Assembly (NCBI RefSeq): GCF_003627815.1
Contig: NZ_CP032698.1
Span: 7,316,001 to 7,380,000, forward strand
DNA length: 64,000 bases
Reading direction: 5' to 3'
DNA from: Streptomyces hundungensis
GTDB lineage: Bacteria; Actinomycetota; Actinomycetes; Streptomycetales; Streptomycetaceae
The position numbers and the translations under genes are program-made. The notes beneath the pieces are model-generated. The model worked only from the letters and a program-made list of their open reading frames with translations. It was not told the origin of the DNA and did not search any database. Positions within the stretch are counted from its first letter, which is position 1. Each line of letters opens with the position of its first letter. Below are positions 24,624 through 34,381 of the stretch, piece by piece.

Positions 24624-25460
24624 GCCGCCGCTGTTGTCGGGGGTCTCACCGGCCACGACCAGATCGGGCAGTTGCTCGGTCATCTCCTCGCGGGCCTCCC
24701 TCGACAGGCCGGCGTCCGTCACCAGCGAGTCGACCTGGTCGAGCGTGGCGAACGAACTCAGGCCCACCGTGCCCCACTTGGTGTGGTCCGCGATCACCAC
24801 GACCCGCCGCGCCGAGTGCACGAACTGCCGATTGGTCTCCGCCTCGGCCAGGTTGGGCGTGGAGAGCCCGGCCTCCACCGAGATGCCGTGCACCCCGATG
24901 AACAGCACATCGAAGTGGAGCGAACGGATCGCCGCGTCGGCGACCGGCCCCACCAGGGTGTCGGACAGCGTCCGCACCCCGCCGGTGAGCACCACGGTCG
25001 CCGCCCCCGGTCGCGGCCCGGACCCGGCCGTTGAGCGCTGGGCGGCGTGGAAGACATCGGCGACCTGCACCGAGTTGGTCACCACCGTCAGCTCCGGAAC
25101 GTCCACCAACTGCTGGGCCAGCGCATACGCCGTGGTGCCGCCCGCCAGCGCGATGGCGCTGCCGGGCACGGCCATCCTGGCCGCCTCCCGCGCGATGTCC
25201 TGCTTGGCGCTCAGCTCCAGCGCCGACTTCGCCTCGAAACCGGGCTCGTGCGCCGTGGCCTCCGCGACCGGCACGGCCCCGCCGTGCACCTTCTCGATCA
25301 CGCCCTGGCGCGCCAAAGCGTCCAGATCCCGGCGGACCGTCATGTCCGAGACGTTGAGCTTCCGGGTGAGTTCGTTGACCCGGACCCCGCCACGCCGTCT
25401 GACCTCATCGAGGATCAGCGCGCGACGCTGCTCCGCGAGCAGATTCTGGTGGTCGTTCAC
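24597..25460 (-). CDS. DeoR/GlpR-family sugar-metabolism regulator
   Basis: This 287-residue repressor has a DeoR winged helix at about residues 7-60 (VRVNELTRKLNVSDMTVRRD, then LDALARQGVIEKVHGGAVPV). Its sugar-phosphate-binding domain shows the family signatures GSAIALAGGTTAYALA, LTVVTNSVQVADV, FIGVHGISVEAGLSTPN and RRVVVIADHTKWG. The GTG at 25460 is preceded at 12 bases by AGGGG. The frame continues to 25748, but into probable promoter sequence. It is divergent from the membrane hydrolase gene at 25649. No carbohydrate genes are adjacent, so the regulon must be elsewhere or unrelated to location. Confidence 0.92.
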   Translation of the reverse strand: MNDHQNLLAEQRRALILDEVRRRGGVRVNELTRKLNVSDMTVRRDLDALARQGVIEKVHGGAVPVAEATAHEPGFEAKSALELSAKQDIAREAARMAVPGSAIALAGGTTAYALAQQLVDVPELTVVTNSVQVADVFHAAQRSTAGSGPRPGAATVVLTGGVRTLSDTLVGPVADAAIRSLHFDVLFIGVHGISVEAGLSTPNLAEAETNRQFVHSARRVVVIADHTKWGTVGLSSFATLDQVDSLVTDAGLSREAREEMTEQLPDLVVAGETPDNSGGDNGGTADI

Positions 25461-25648
25461 TGCCGGGCCGACCCCTTCCCCATCGTCGAACAACTCGCCG
25501 GACACATCCGCGCCCCGGCCTACGGACACCCATCCTGTCACGGGGAGATTCCGTAACCGCACTGCACCGAGGCACCCCGATCCGAGATCCTGACGTTCCG
25601 TGCCACCCCGCGCCGCCGATCCTGCCACCACGAGAGCGAGCCGCAGAA

Positions 25649-27985
25649 GTGACCCGTGCCCCAGCCGCAGGCAAAGCCGGTGCCGTCGCCGCCGAAAACG
25701 GCGGCCCCGCCCTCGAACTGCTGGTCCACGGCGTCGGCGGCGCCTCACCGCAGCAGATGCTCGGCGACCCCCGCACCGTGTGCGTCACCGGCGACGACAC
25801 CGCGGCGATCTACCGGCGCTCCGAGGACGCCGACGCCGAAGCCCACCCCGAGCGCTACCGCGACCGCCCGGTGCCCGAGGCGTACGTCTGGTGCAACCTG
25901 ACGTCCGGCAACAGCGCCCGCGCCCTGTGGCTGCTCCTGCTGCCCTTCATGGTGATCAACCTCGCGCACTGGATGCGGCCCCCCGCCCACGAGCCGCACT
26001 GGGCGATCCGGCTGTACGGGGTGCTGGTGCGGCTCATCGCGCTCAGCCTCACGGTGCTCCTGGTGGCCGCCGCCTGCGAGGTCGCGCTCGACCTCACCGC
26101 CTGGCAGTGCGCGGGTTCGGTCGCCTGCTCGCGCTCGTGGTCCTGGCCGGGGTTCCTGTCGGTGGCCCACCACGGCTGGTGGGCCCAGCCGGGCCGTCGG
26201 CTCGCACTGGCGGCCCTCGCGCCGACCGGCCTGACCGTGCTGCTCTGGTACCTCTCCAACCGGACCTGGAGCGCGTACGAGTCCCAGCAGCCGCTCGGCG
26301 ACACGTCCGCCGAGGACTCCCCGCCGGCACCCCGCCCCGCCTTCAGCCGACCGGGATTCTGGTACGGCAGGCGCCTGGTGGCCCGGCTGCGCGCCGCCCA
26401 CACCGCCGCCGGTTTCCTGACCACTGCCGCCGCCGTCACGGTCGCGGCCGCCCGCTACGACCACGACTCCACCAGCGCCGTCCGCGAGACACTCGGTCTG
26501 CTCCTGGAGTCAACTCTGGTCGTGGCGGGCCTCGTTGTGGTGGCGGTGGTGTGCCGGCGCGGACGTACCGAATCCCATCTCGACGAGCGGCTCGACAAGG
26601 CCGTCACCGCCTGGCTGCCCGCCACCTCGCTCGCTCTGCTGGCGCTGGCGCTGCTGTACGCGTGCTGGGGCCGCCCCGACTGGGCCTCGGCCGGCACCCT
26701 GCCCGGTGACCGGGCCTTCGGGATCCTCGCCTTCAGCCAGGGCGCGCTGGTGGTGGCCCTCGCCGCCGTGGCGAAGCATCTGCGCCGCCGGGCCCCGGGC
26801 GAACGCACCGCCTTACGAGGCCTCGGCGGCCCCGCCGTCGCCATGCTCGCCTGCGCGCTCGGCGGGGTGATGACCGGCGGTGTGGCCCAGCGCGTCGCCG
26901 ACTGGCTGGACCACGACGCCACCCCGGGCATGAACCCCTCCGCCTACCACGGGCCACCACCGCTGCTGACCTGGCAGGCCTCGGTGATCCCCGCCCTGAT
27001 CGTGCTGCTCGTTCCCCTTCTGCTGTACTTCGGCGTACGCACCTGGCGCACCGCCCGCGCCGACGAGCCCCGTGTCATGGCTGACTACCCCACCGAGCGG
27101 CCCGACACCGCCCGCACCCGGCGCATCGCGGCCGCCCGCGCGATGGCCGGGCTCACCGACCGGGCCCCGCTCTTCCTCGGCATCGTCTCCGGCGCGTCCC
27201 TGCTGCTCGGCGCCGCGGCCCTGGTGGGCGCCTGGTGGGCGGGGGAAGTGCCGGCGCGGGCCGCCGACGGCGCGCCCGCCCCCGTAGGCTTCGCCGCCGA
27301 CGCCGTCCAGTCGCTCGGCTCCTGGTGCACCGGTCTGGGCTTCCTGCTCTTCGTCACCTGGGGGCGGCGCGCCTACAAGGACGCGGCGGCCCGCCGCACC
27401 GTGGGCATCCTGTGGGACGTCGGCACCTTCTGGCCGCGCGCGGCCCACCCCTTCGCGCCCCCGTGCTACGCCGAGCGCGCCGTGCCCGACCTGGCCTGGC
27501 GGATGAACACCTGGACCGGGCGCACCGGAGGACGTCTGGTGATCTCCGGCCACTCGCAGGGCAGCGTGCTCGCCGCGGCCGCCGTGTGGCAACTGCCCGC
27601 CGCGACCCGGCGCCGGGTCGCCCTGCTCACCTACGGCTGCCCCGTGGAGCGTCTTTACGGGCGCTGGTTCCCCACCTACTTCGGCCCGGCGCCGCTAGCG
27701 GCCCTGCACCAGGAGGTGCACTGCTGGCGGAACCTGTGGCGGGCCACCGACCCCATCGGCGGGCCGGTACGCACCGGCGGCGACGTCGACAAGGGCCCCC
27801 TGCTCGACCCCGTCGCCTACGGCCGCACCAGCACCCACCCGCTGCCCGCGCCGATCCTGGGGCACTCCGACTACCAGGCCGATCCCGCGTTCGCCCACGA
27901 ACGGGCGCTGCTGCTGGCCGCGTTGGCGAGCGGACTCCCCAACCAGCGCTCGGATCAGGGAAGTTCGGGCAGGTCGTCCGGGTAG
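25649..27985 (+). CDS. Large membrane protein with C-terminal alpha/beta hydrolase domain
   Basis: This 778-residue integral membrane protein starts with an alpha/beta-hydrolase-like strand ([20 protein letters not shown], residues 22-41), which is the oxyanion-hole region. It continues with about ten hydrophobic helices between residues 85 and 580 and ends with a soluble part containing the nucleophile elbow [13 protein letters not shown] (Ser about 635). A membrane insertion thus splits one lipase-like fold. It is probably a membrane esterase or lipase; the substrate is unknown. The GTG start is not strongly supported by a ribosome site. The last 31 bases overlap the convergent AAA+ gene, so expression of the two may interfere. 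Confidence 0.8.
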   Translation: MTRAPAAGKAGAVAAENGGPALELLVHGVGGASPQQMLGDPRTVCVTGDDTAAIYRRSEDADAEAHPERYRDRPVPEAYVWCNLTSGNSARALWLLLLPFMVINLAHWMRPPAHEPHWAIRLYGVLVRLIALSLTVLLVAAACEVALDLTAWQCAGSVACSRSWSWPGFLSVAHHGWWAQPGRRLALAALAPTGLTVLLWYLSNRTWSAYESQQPLGDTSAEDSPPAPRPAFSRPGFWYGRRLVARLRAAHTAAGFLTTAAAVTVAAARYDHDSTSAVRETLGLLLESTLVVAGLVVVAVVCRRGRTESHLDERLDKAVTAWLPATSLALLALALLYACWGRPDWASAGTLPGDRAFGILAFSQGALVVALAAVAKHLRRRAPGERTALRGLGGPAVAMLACALGGVMTGGVAQRVADWLDHDATPGMNPSAYHGPPPLLTWQASVIPALIVLLVPLLLYFGVRTWRTARADEPRVMADYPTERPDTARTRRIAAARAMAGLTDRAPLFLGIVSGASLLLGAAALVGAWWAGEVPARAADGAPAPVGFAADAVQSLGSWCTGLGFLLFVTWGRRAYKDAAARRTVGILWDVGTFWPRAAHPFAPPCYAERAVPDLAWRMNTWTGRTGGRLVISGHSQGSVLAAAAVWQLPAATRRRVALLTYGCPVERLYGRWFPTYFGPAPLAALHQEVHCWRNLWRATDPIGGPVRTGGDVDKGPLLDPVAYGRTSTHPLPAPILGHSDYQADPAFAHERALLLAALASGLPNQRSDQGSSGRSSG

Positions 27986-30357
27986 AGCAGGGTCAGATCG
28001 TCGGTGCTGGCGTCGGCGAGCTGGGCGACCCGGCCCGCGTGCCGCTCCACCATCGACTCGAAGGTCTGGCGCGCGGTGCGCCCGTTGCCGAACGCGGCGC
28101 CCCGGGGCAGCACCGTGAAGTACTTCAGCAAGCACTCCGCCGTCCCCGCGCCGAGCCGGTACTCGTGCTCGTCCGCCTGCTGCTCGACGATCCGCACCAG
28201 CTCGTCCGCGGAGTAGTCCGAGAACCTGATGGTCCGTGAGAAGCGGGACGCCACACCGGGGTTGACGCTCAGGAAGCGCTCCATCTCCGCCGTGTATCCG
28301 GCGACGATGACCACCACCGCCTCACGGTGGTCCTCCATCAGCTTCACCAGGGTGTCGATGGCCTCACGCCCGAAGTCCCGGCCCGAGTCCTCGGGGGACA
28401 GGGCGTACGCCTCGTCGATGAACAGCACCCCGCCGCGTGCCCGGTCGAACGCCTCCTGCGTACGGATCGCGGTGGACCCGATGTGCTCGCCCACCAGGTC
28501 GACCCGGGACACCTCCACCAGGTGACCGCGCTCCAGGACGCCGAGGGAGGCCAGGATCTCCCCGTACAGGCGAGCCACCGTGGTCTTTCCGGTGCCGGGG
28601 GAGCCGGTGAAGACCAGGTGGCGGCGGGCCGACGCGGCCTTGAGGCCGGCCTGCTGCCGCTTGCGGCCCACCTCGATCATGTCGGTCAGCGCCCGCACCT
28701 CGCGCTTGACGCTCTCCAGACCCACCAGGGTGTCGAGCTCACCGAGCACCGCCCCGGAATCGCGCGCGGGCTCGGCCGCCGGCTGTGGTGCCGGGGGTTC
28801 CATGACGCGCTGGTCGGGCAGGGCCGAGAGCAGCCCCATGGTCTGGGTGGCGCTCTGCACGGCGGGCGGCTCGGGGGCCCCGGGGCGCGCGCCGCTCTCG
28901 TCGCTGGTGCACTCCTCGACGACGGCGCCGTCCTCGGAGAACTCATAGCCCCGGCGCGCACACCGCTCGGTGCGGCAGCGCGTCAACGTCGTACGGCAGC
29001 CGTCGATGACATGGAAGCCGAAGCCGCCGCTGCCGGTCACCCGGCAGGCGTGGAAGGTGCCCCGGCCCTCGGCGGAGACATAGAAGCCGGCCTCGGCGGG
29101 CGAGGTGACCGTGACGCGTTCGATCCGGGGATCGGCGCCCTTGGTGACGATGACCCCGGTCTGGGCGCCGTCGATGGTGCAGCCGGCGAGGGTGCCCCCG
29201 CTGCCGTGGTCACGGAACCAGGCACCCGTGGCCGCCTCCTTGATCCGGCAGTCGTCGAGCTGGGCGGTCGCGCCGTCGCTCACCGACACGGCGGTGTTGC
29301 GCACCTGGGTGAGGTCGCTGTCCACGACGTCGGCGCGCGAACCCCGGTCGAGCACGAAGATCGCGTCCGGTACGTCATGGACGCGGCAGCCCTCCAGGCT
29401 CGCGGTGGCCCCGTCGCTCACCCACACCGCCGGATAGTCGCCCGTACTGTCGTGGATCTCGCACTGGTTGGCGTTCACCCGGGTGCCCGGGTCCCACACC
29501 GAAAGGCCGTTGCGGCCGAAGCGGCGCACCTTGGTGCGGGTCAGGGTGAGCACCGCACGCGAACGGAGATCGACCGCGTTCTCGGGGATGTCGTGGATGT
29601 CGCAGTCCGCGAGCGTGAGCACCGCGTCCGTGTCGAGGGTGATGCCGTCGGCCGAAGTGCGGTGCACCGTGCAGTCGGTGAGGTGGGCCGCGGCGCGCGA
29701 GGCGATCGTCACGCCCGCGCCCTTGATCTCGTACACCTCGCAGCCGAGCGCCTCCAAGCCGCTTCCCTCACCGCCGACGGTGAGCCCGGCACCACTGGAG
29801 TGGTGCACCCGACACCGTTCGAGCCGGGGGTGGCCGCCGCTGTGCACCGAGACCCCGGACTGTCCGGCCGCGACGACCTCGCACTCCTCGAACAGGCCGC
29901 CCGCGCCGTCGAACACGCCGATGCCGACGCCGCCCGGGTTGTCCACGACACAGCGCCGCACCGTGGGCCGCGCTCCGCCGCGTACCTCGATGCCCACCGC
30001 GGAGCGCGTCACCACCCGCAGGTCGACGAGCTCGGGCGCGCCGTCCTCCACGAGGAGCGCGGGCGCCGCCGCGTCCTGGCCCTCCAGATACAGGTCCCGT
30101 ACGGTCGCCGAGGCGCGCACGGTCAGCGCCACCCCGTCGACGGGCGCGATCCGGACCGAGCCGACGGCGCCCTCGGGGCCGCGCAAGGTCACGGAGCGGC
30201 GCAACACCAGGTTCTCGCGGTAGGTGCCCGGGGCGATGGTCAGGACGTCGCCGTCGCCCGCGGCCTCCAGGGCCGCGGCCAGGGAGGCGTACTCACCCGT
30301 GCGGCGGCGCCACCTCGACGTGCCCGTGTGCGTCACCTGGACCGTGCCCTGAGCCAT
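27955..30357 (-). CDS. Beta-helix repeat - CbxX/EccA-type AAA+ ATPase fusion
   Basis: This is an 800-residue two-part protein. Residues 20-490 are a right-handed parallel beta-helix with many 22-24 residue rungs (GxGVxVxxGAxPxLxxCxVxx pattern). Residues about 530-795 are a CbxX/CfxQ AAA+ ATPase, with Walker [16 protein letters not shown] (near 585), Walker [12 protein letters not shown], sensor-like [16 protein letters not shown] and arginine finger region [14 protein letters not shown]. Related AAA+ domains occur in type VII secretion EccA and in Rubisco activase CbbX. The beta-helix could recognise a substrate to be remodelled (inference). The ATG at 30357 is preceded by a GGTGGGGG stretch. 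The neighbouring upstream gene on this strand encodes an Rv1733c-like membrane protein. No ESX genes are in the window. Confidence 0.88.
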   Translation of the reverse strand: MAQGTVQVTHTGTSRWRRRTGEYASLAAALEAAGDGDVLTIAPGTYRENLVLRRSVTLRGPEGAVGSVRIAPVDGVALTVRASATVRDLYLEGQDAAAPALLVEDGAPELVDLRVVTRSAVGIEVRGGARPTVRRCVVDNPGGVGIGVFDGAGGLFEECEVVAAGQSGVSVHSGGHPRLERCRVHHSSGAGLTVGGEGSGLEALGCEVYEIKGAGVTIASRAAAHLTDCTVHRTSADGITLDTDAVLTLADCDIHDIPENAVDLRSRAVLTLTRTKVRRFGRNGLSVWDPGTRVNANQCEIHDSTGDYPAVWVSDGATASLEGCRVHDVPDAIFVLDRGSRADVVDSDLTQVRNTAVSVSDGATAQLDDCRIKEAATGAWFRDHGSGGTLAGCTIDGAQTGVIVTKGADPRIERVTVTSPAEAGFYVSAEGRGTFHACRVTGSGGFGFHVIDGCRTTLTRCRTERCARRGYEFSEDGAVVEECTSDESGARPGAPEPPAVQSATQTMGLLSALPDQRVMEPPAPQPAAEPARDSGAVLGELDTLVGLESVKREVRALTDMIEVGRKRQQAGLKAASARRHLVFTGSPGTGKTTVARLYGEILASLGVLERGHLVEVSRVDLVGEHIGSTAIRTQEAFDRARGGVLFIDEAYALSPEDSGRDFGREAIDTLVKLMEDHREAVVVIVAGYTAEMERFLSVNPGVASRFSRTIRFSDYSADELVRIVEQQADEHEYRLGAGTAECLLKYFTVLPRGAAFGNGRTARQTFESMVERHAGRVAQLADASTDDLTLLYPDDLPELP

Positions 30358-30469
30358 CGTGCTGCCGTGCCCCCACCTCGTGCGTGCGTCCTCGCACCCA
30401 CCTAGACCGTGACCTGTGCCTGCGCCTGATGGTCCACCGTAGCGCGCGCGGGGCCGCCGAGTTGACCGG

Positions 30470-31075
30470 TCAGCTGCCCGCGCCGGTACGGCCCCAGTCC
30501 GGACCGTAGCGAGCCCATGCGCGGTCCAGCCGGGCATACCGACGGCGTATCAGTCGCCATACGGTCAACCGCCGTATGCCCTCGATGAGTCCGGCGGTCG
30601 CCGCGGCCGCGCAGATCCCCGAGAACACCGCGTGCGTATCGGCCGCGGACCGTGCCATCGGCGGGGGTACCGGGCTTCCGTGGTCGTCGGTCCACAGCCG
30701 GAAGGTGGCGCCCTGCGCCGGTGACCTGAGGGGCGAGACCAGCGTGCCGTGGCGTGAACTGCCGTCGTACGCCGTCCAGTTGGCGACCACGGTGGTGCGG
30801 GCGGCGCGGATCGTCGAACCTTCGGGCAGGGAGGCGCCCGCCCGCTGCTCGGCCCGGCCCACCACGACGGCCGCGGTCACATGCCGGTGCCGGCGCTGTT
30901 CGGTGACCTGTTGCCGCAACGAGGTGTCGGTGAGCGAACCGCACACCACCCCCACCGCGGGCGCGGCGAACACCATCAGCACCAGAGCCACGAGCGCCAC
31001 CCAGGCCTCCGCCAGGTCGGTGCGCCGGCGCAGCGGATTGTGGCGCCAGCGCCACAGCCCCGACATCGCTCGCAC
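30470..31075 (-). CDS. Rv1733c-family membrane protein
   Basis: This is a 201-residue protein with the family pattern. An N-terminal basic motif [18 protein letters not shown] is followed by a membrane helix (about 25-48), a roughly 100-residue extracytoplasmic region, a second helix (about 148-168) and a basic tail. The family includes Mycobacterium Rv1733c, a dormancy antigen of unknown function. The start is GTG at 31075 with AAGGGGG 10 bases upstream; an ATG three codons later is possible. It lies 112 bases upstream of the beta-helix AAA+ gene on the same strand. Confidence 0.85.
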   Translation of the reverse strand: MRAMSGLWRWRHNPLRRRTDLAEAWVALVALVLMVFAAPAVGVVCGSLTDTSLRQQVTEQRRHRHVTAAVVVGRAEQRAGASLPEGSTIRAARTTVVANWTAYDGSSRHGTLVSPLRSPAQGATFRLWTDDHGSPVPPPMARSAADTHAVFSGICAAAATAGLIEGIRRLTVWRLIRRRYARLDRAWARYGPDWGRTGAGS

Positions 31076-31210
31076 GGGCCACGCACCCCCTTCCGCCTCC
31101 GGGCCGCCCCGACGGGACGGCGTGAGCGGGTGGCGTGAACGGGACCCGGCCCACCCGGCTTGCCCTGTCCAACGCGTCCACCATCCCCAGGAGTTCCCGC
31201 GCGACGCGGA

Positions 31211-31273
31211 GCCATGCGAGCTGCGCGGGCTACGCGGGCTACGCGGGCTATGCGAGCTACGCGAACTACGCGA
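31211..31273. repeat. 9-bp tandem repeat x 7 at the MOSC gene 3' end
   Basis: Seven 9-base units of the type GCTACGCGG or GCTACGCGA run without gaps. The last unit includes the TAG stop and final Ala codon of the MOSC gene. The rest is intergenic. No protein is supported across it on either strand. Confidence 0.8.
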
Positions 31274-32099
31274 GCACCTTCATCGCGTCGCCGACGCGGA
31301 GGGTGCCGGTGTTCTCCGGGATCACCAGGACGCCGAACGCGAGCAGACCGCCGATCCGTCGGTGCCGGGCCAGCGTGCGCAGTGGTTCCTTGCCGCGTTC
31401 GGCCGTCGACTGGTCGGTGGTGGTGACGACACAGCGGCCGCAGGGCTTCGCGACGCGGAAACAGACGTCCCCGATGGAGAGCCGCGACCAGGTGTCCTCG
31501 GCCCACGGCTCGGTCCCGTCCAGGACCACATTGGGCCGGAACCGGTTCATCGGCAGCGGGCCCTCGTCGGCGCGATCACCCTGCGCGATCAGGGCGTTGA
31601 GGGCGTCGAGCGAGGCGCGGGTGGCGATCTGGAGCGGGTAGCCGTCCGCGAAGCTCACCGTTTCGCCGTTCGGCGCGTAGGTGGGGTTGATCGTCCTGCG
31701 GCGCGCCGGGTCGTCGAGGTGCATCAGCCGCACTTCGGCGCCCAGGTAGGCGCTGAACCACGCGTGGGCCGCGTCGTCGGCGGCCACCGCTTTGAACTTC
31801 TTGCCGAACAGCATGACGCCCACGGCGGCCACCGCCCGCGGCGGCTCGACCTCCAGATCGGCCCGCCCGGGCGCGGAAAGACGCACCCCTCCGCCCGGCA
31901 GTGTGGCGGCACTGCTCAGGGCGAGCTCGGGCCGTTCGCGTTGCGTGACGGCCGTGCCGTCCGTGTCCACCAGCATCCATCGGCGGTCCCCGGCGAGCCC
32001 CCATGGCTCGACCGCCGCTCGTGCCGTGTCGTATCCCCCGACCGACTTGACGGGATGAAGGTGAATCCCGTGCACGACCGCATCAAATCCGTTGTCCAT
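31266..32099 (-). CDS. MOSC-domain protein
   Basis: This is a 277-residue protein with an N-terminal MOSC_N beta-barrel (1-120: VVHGIHLHPVKSVGGYDTAR, GLAGDRRWMLVDTDG) and a MOSC domain (about 130-277: NRFRPNVVLDGTEPWAEDTW, then VAKPCGRCVVTTTD). The Cys in KPCGRC sits where molybdenum-cofactor sulfurase C-terminal domains and mARC-type reductases hold the cofactor sulfur. It probably binds Moco and reduces N-hydroxylated or similar compounds (inference). The ATG at 32099 follows CAGGAT by 6 bases, which could be a -10 element of a leaderless mRNA or a ribosome site. The stop lies in a 9-bp tandem repeat. Confidence 0.9.
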   Translation of the reverse strand: MDNGFDAVVHGIHLHPVKSVGGYDTARAAVEPWGLAGDRRWMLVDTDGTAVTQRERPELALSSAATLPGGGVRLSAPGRADLEVEPPRAVAAVGVMLFGKKFKAVAADDAAHAWFSAYLGAEVRLMHLDDPARRRTINPTYAPNGETVSFADGYPLQIATRASLDALNALIAQGDRADEGPLPMNRFRPNVVLDGTEPWAEDTWSRLSIGDVCFRVAKPCGRCVVTTTDQSTAERGKEPLRTLARHRRIGGLLAFGVLVIPENTGTLRVGDAMKVLA

Positions 32100-32156
32100 C
32101 GCTACATCCTGCCAGCCGCTCCGGACGGCGCCGGGCGGCCGGGTAGTGCCCTCGGG

Positions 32157-32609
32157 TCAGTACCCGGTGCCCTGGTAGGGCCGGTTGTACGGATCCTCGT
32201 ACGGCGCGGGCTGCGGCCGGGGCGCGGCCGGCCGCATCGCCTCGTACCCGGTGCCCATCGGGCGCTGCGGCATAGGCTGCTGCGCCTGGTAGCCGCGCGG
32301 GGCGGAGGTCTGCTGGGGAATGTAGGGGGCCGGCGCGTGCTGCAACGGCATCGGCTGCTGCATCTGCTGCTGGTATCCGTACGAGGACGCGTAGGACGGG
32401 GTCTGCTGTGAAGGCGCGGCCGGAAGGGCGGGCATGGCCGACGGCAGAGCGGGCAGGTAGTTGCTGCCGGTGTCGTAGAGGGAGGGCACTCGGATCGGGG
32501 CGATCTGAGGCGTACCCCGCTCTGCGACGAGGGAGTCGTAGATGGGGGTGTCGGGGAAGAACGGCGCGGAGTAGTAACCGCCGCCATAGGTGGAGCGGGG
32601 GGAGGTCAT
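32157..32609 (-). CDS. Pro/Gln/Tyr-rich low-complexity protein (DUF6643-like)
   Basis: This is a 150-residue protein. A conserved-looking N-terminus (MTSPRSTYGGGYYSAPFFPD, then SLVAERGTPQIAPIRVPSLY) is followed by a low-complexity tail of Pro, Gln, Tyr and Ala repeats with no membrane segments. The start matches a widespread Streptomyces protein that I recall as DUF6643. Function is unknown; the tail is likely disordered and may drive protein interactions. The ATG at 32609 has TAACTT ending 7 bases upstream and no ribosome site, so the mRNA may be leaderless. Confidence 0.78.
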   Translation of the reverse strand: MTSPRSTYGGGYYSAPFFPDTPIYDSLVAERGTPQIAPIRVPSLYDTGSNYLPALPSAMPALPAAPSQQTPSYASSYGYQQQMQQPMPLQHAPAPYIPQQTSAPRGYQAQQPMPQRPMGTGYEAMRPAAPRPQPAPYEDPYNRPYQGTGY

Positions 32610-33015
32610 GGCACATAAGTTAAGCCCACGATGTGGCCGTTGGGGAGTCCCAATCCCCGGGTCATCCGTTTTGCGCGACTTTTGCCCATCTGACCTGCCG
32701 AAACGCCATGCATGAAGCCGTTGAACGACAGGGGTCGTTCCGCGGGCGCGACGTTCACCAACAGTGGCGGTCGGTGTACGAACGGCGACATTCGCGCGGA
32801 GCCCGCGGCGCTTGCGCAGAAGGCCAGTTGAGCCGCCGTCGCCTGTCGGCCGGCCACGATCCCTCACCCCGCGATCAGGGTCTTTGGATGTCTCGTCACC
32901 GGGCGGCGACACAATGGGCCAGGATCCCCCCACGGCCACCGGGCCGGGCGGCCGCTCGGGCACTAGGTTGACGTGCAGAGAGACCTGGGCACCACGTCGA
33001 GTGATGGGGGAGAGC
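32610..33015. other. Divergent intergenic region, 406 bp
   Basis: No convincing gene is present. The left side has an AT-richer patch with the probable DUF6643 promoter and a short dyad, TTGGG-GAGT-CCCAA (32640-32653). The right side leads into the TerD gene with a GGGGGAG ribosome site. Open frames here have poor codon bias. Confidence 0.6.
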
Positions 33016-34371
33016 ATGTCCATGCTTAAAGGAGCCAATGTCCCGGTGCCGGCGCACTCGGTACGCGTCGAACTGACCTGGCGAACCGGTCCCGGCGTCC
33101 CCGACGTCGACGCCTCGGCGCTGCTGCTCGTGGGCGGCCGGGTCCGTTCGGACGCCGACTTCGTCTTCTACAACCAGCCCTCGCACTCCTCCGGTGCCGT
33201 ACGCCACGAAGGCAAGCGGTCCGGGCCGGGCGCGGTGACGGACACCCTGTTCGTCGACCTCGCACGCATGGAACCCGCCGTCGAACGCCTGGTGCTCGCC
33301 GCCTCGGCCGACGGCGCCACCTTCGGCCGCGTCCCCGGGCTCGGCATCCGCGTCCTGGACACGGCGGGTGGCGCGGAGCTCGCCCGCTTCGACAGCCAGG
33401 ACGCCACCGTCGAGACCGCCTTCATCCTCGGCGAGCTCTACCGCCGCCAGGGCGCGTGGAAGTTCCGCGCGGTGGGCCAGGGTTACGACAGCGGGCTCGA
33501 AGGTCTGGCCAGGGACTTCGGCATCACCGTCGACAAGCCCCAGCAGCCGCCCGCCGCCTCGCAGCCCTCCTACCCGGCGCCCGCCGCCCCGCACACGCCG
33601 CCGCCCGCCGCGCCCTACACGCCGCCCGCCGCGGCCCCCTACGCGTCGCCGACCGCGCCTCACGCCCCCTCGCTCCCGTACCCCGCGCCGACCGCCCAGG
33701 TGCCGGTCCCGCCCGTGGCCCCGGCGGCGCCCGTACGGCTCTCCAAGGTGACCCTCACGAAGGAAGCGCCCAGGGTCTCGCTCGCCAAGCAGGGCGGCAG
33801 CTCGGGCGCGATGCGGATCAACCTCAACTGGCAGAGCCGCAAGCAATTCAGCGGCTGGGGAGCCAAGTTGGGGCGCGCCGCCGCCAACCACTCCGATCTC
33901 GACCTCGACCTGTGTGCCCTGTACGAGCTCACCGACGGCCGCAAGGGTGTCGTCCAGGCCCTCGGCAACGCCTTCGGCGCGCTGCACCAGCCCCCGTACA
34001 TCCACCTCGACGGCGACGACCGCACCGGAGCCGTCGACTCGGGCGAGAACATCACCGTCAACCTCGACCAGAAGGACAAGTTCCGCCGCCTGCTGATCTT
34101 CGTCACCATCTACGAGGGCGCCCGCAGCTTCGCCGACCTCCACGCCACGGTGACGCTCCAGCCCCAGTTCGGCGCCCCCATCGAGTTCTTCCTCGACGAG
34201 TGCACCGTCCCCTCCACGGTCTGCGCCCTCGCCCTGATCACCAACAACGGCGGCGACCTGGTCGTCCAGCGCGAGGCCCGCTATCTGGTGCCCGCGCGCG
34301 GCGTCAGCCCGCAGCGCACCGTCGACCAGACCTACGGCTGGGGCATGAACTGGACGCCGGGCCGCAAGTGA
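33016..34371 (+). CDS. TerD-family protein with two TerD/TerA-like domains
   Basis: This is a 451-residue protein. An N-terminal TerD domain (about 1-178: [60 protein letters not shown]) is followed by a Pro/Ala/Tyr-rich linker (about 180-240). A second, TerA-like domain follows (about 245-451: [54 protein letters not shown]). The DxDxD and GDD motifs in the second domain are calcium-binding in TerD proteins. Such proteins are linked to tellurite, phage and stress responses in Ter systems. The ATG at 33016 or 33022 fits the GGGGGAG ribosome site. No terB, terC or other ter gene is adjacent. Confidence 0.88.
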   Translation: MSMLKGANVPVPAHSVRVELTWRTGPGVPDVDASALLLVGGRVRSDADFVFYNQPSHSSGAVRHEGKRSGPGAVTDTLFVDLARMEPAVERLVLAASADGATFGRVPGLGIRVLDTAGGAELARFDSQDATVETAFILGELYRRQGAWKFRAVGQGYDSGLEGLARDFGITVDKPQQPPAASQPSYPAPAAPHTPPPAAPYTPPAAAPYASPTAPHAPSLPYPAPTAQVPVPPVAPAAPVRLSKVTLTKEAPRVSLAKQGGSSGAMRINLNWQSRKQFSGWGAKLGRAAANHSDLDLDLCALYELTDGRKGVVQALGNAFGALHQPPYIHLDGDDRTGAVDSGENITVNLDQKDKFRRLLIFVTIYEGARSFADLHATVTLQPQFGAPIEFFLDECTVPSTVCALALITNNGGDLVVQREARYLVPARGVSPQRTVDQTYGWGMNWTPGRK

Positions 34372-34381
34372 CCCCGAACGC

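Noticed and set aside
28327..30405. A 692-codon plus-strand frame antisense to the beta-helix AAA+ gene
   Set aside because: It has Arg/Gly/Ala-rich low complexity with no motif. The minus-strand gene has clear AAA+ and beta-helix features.
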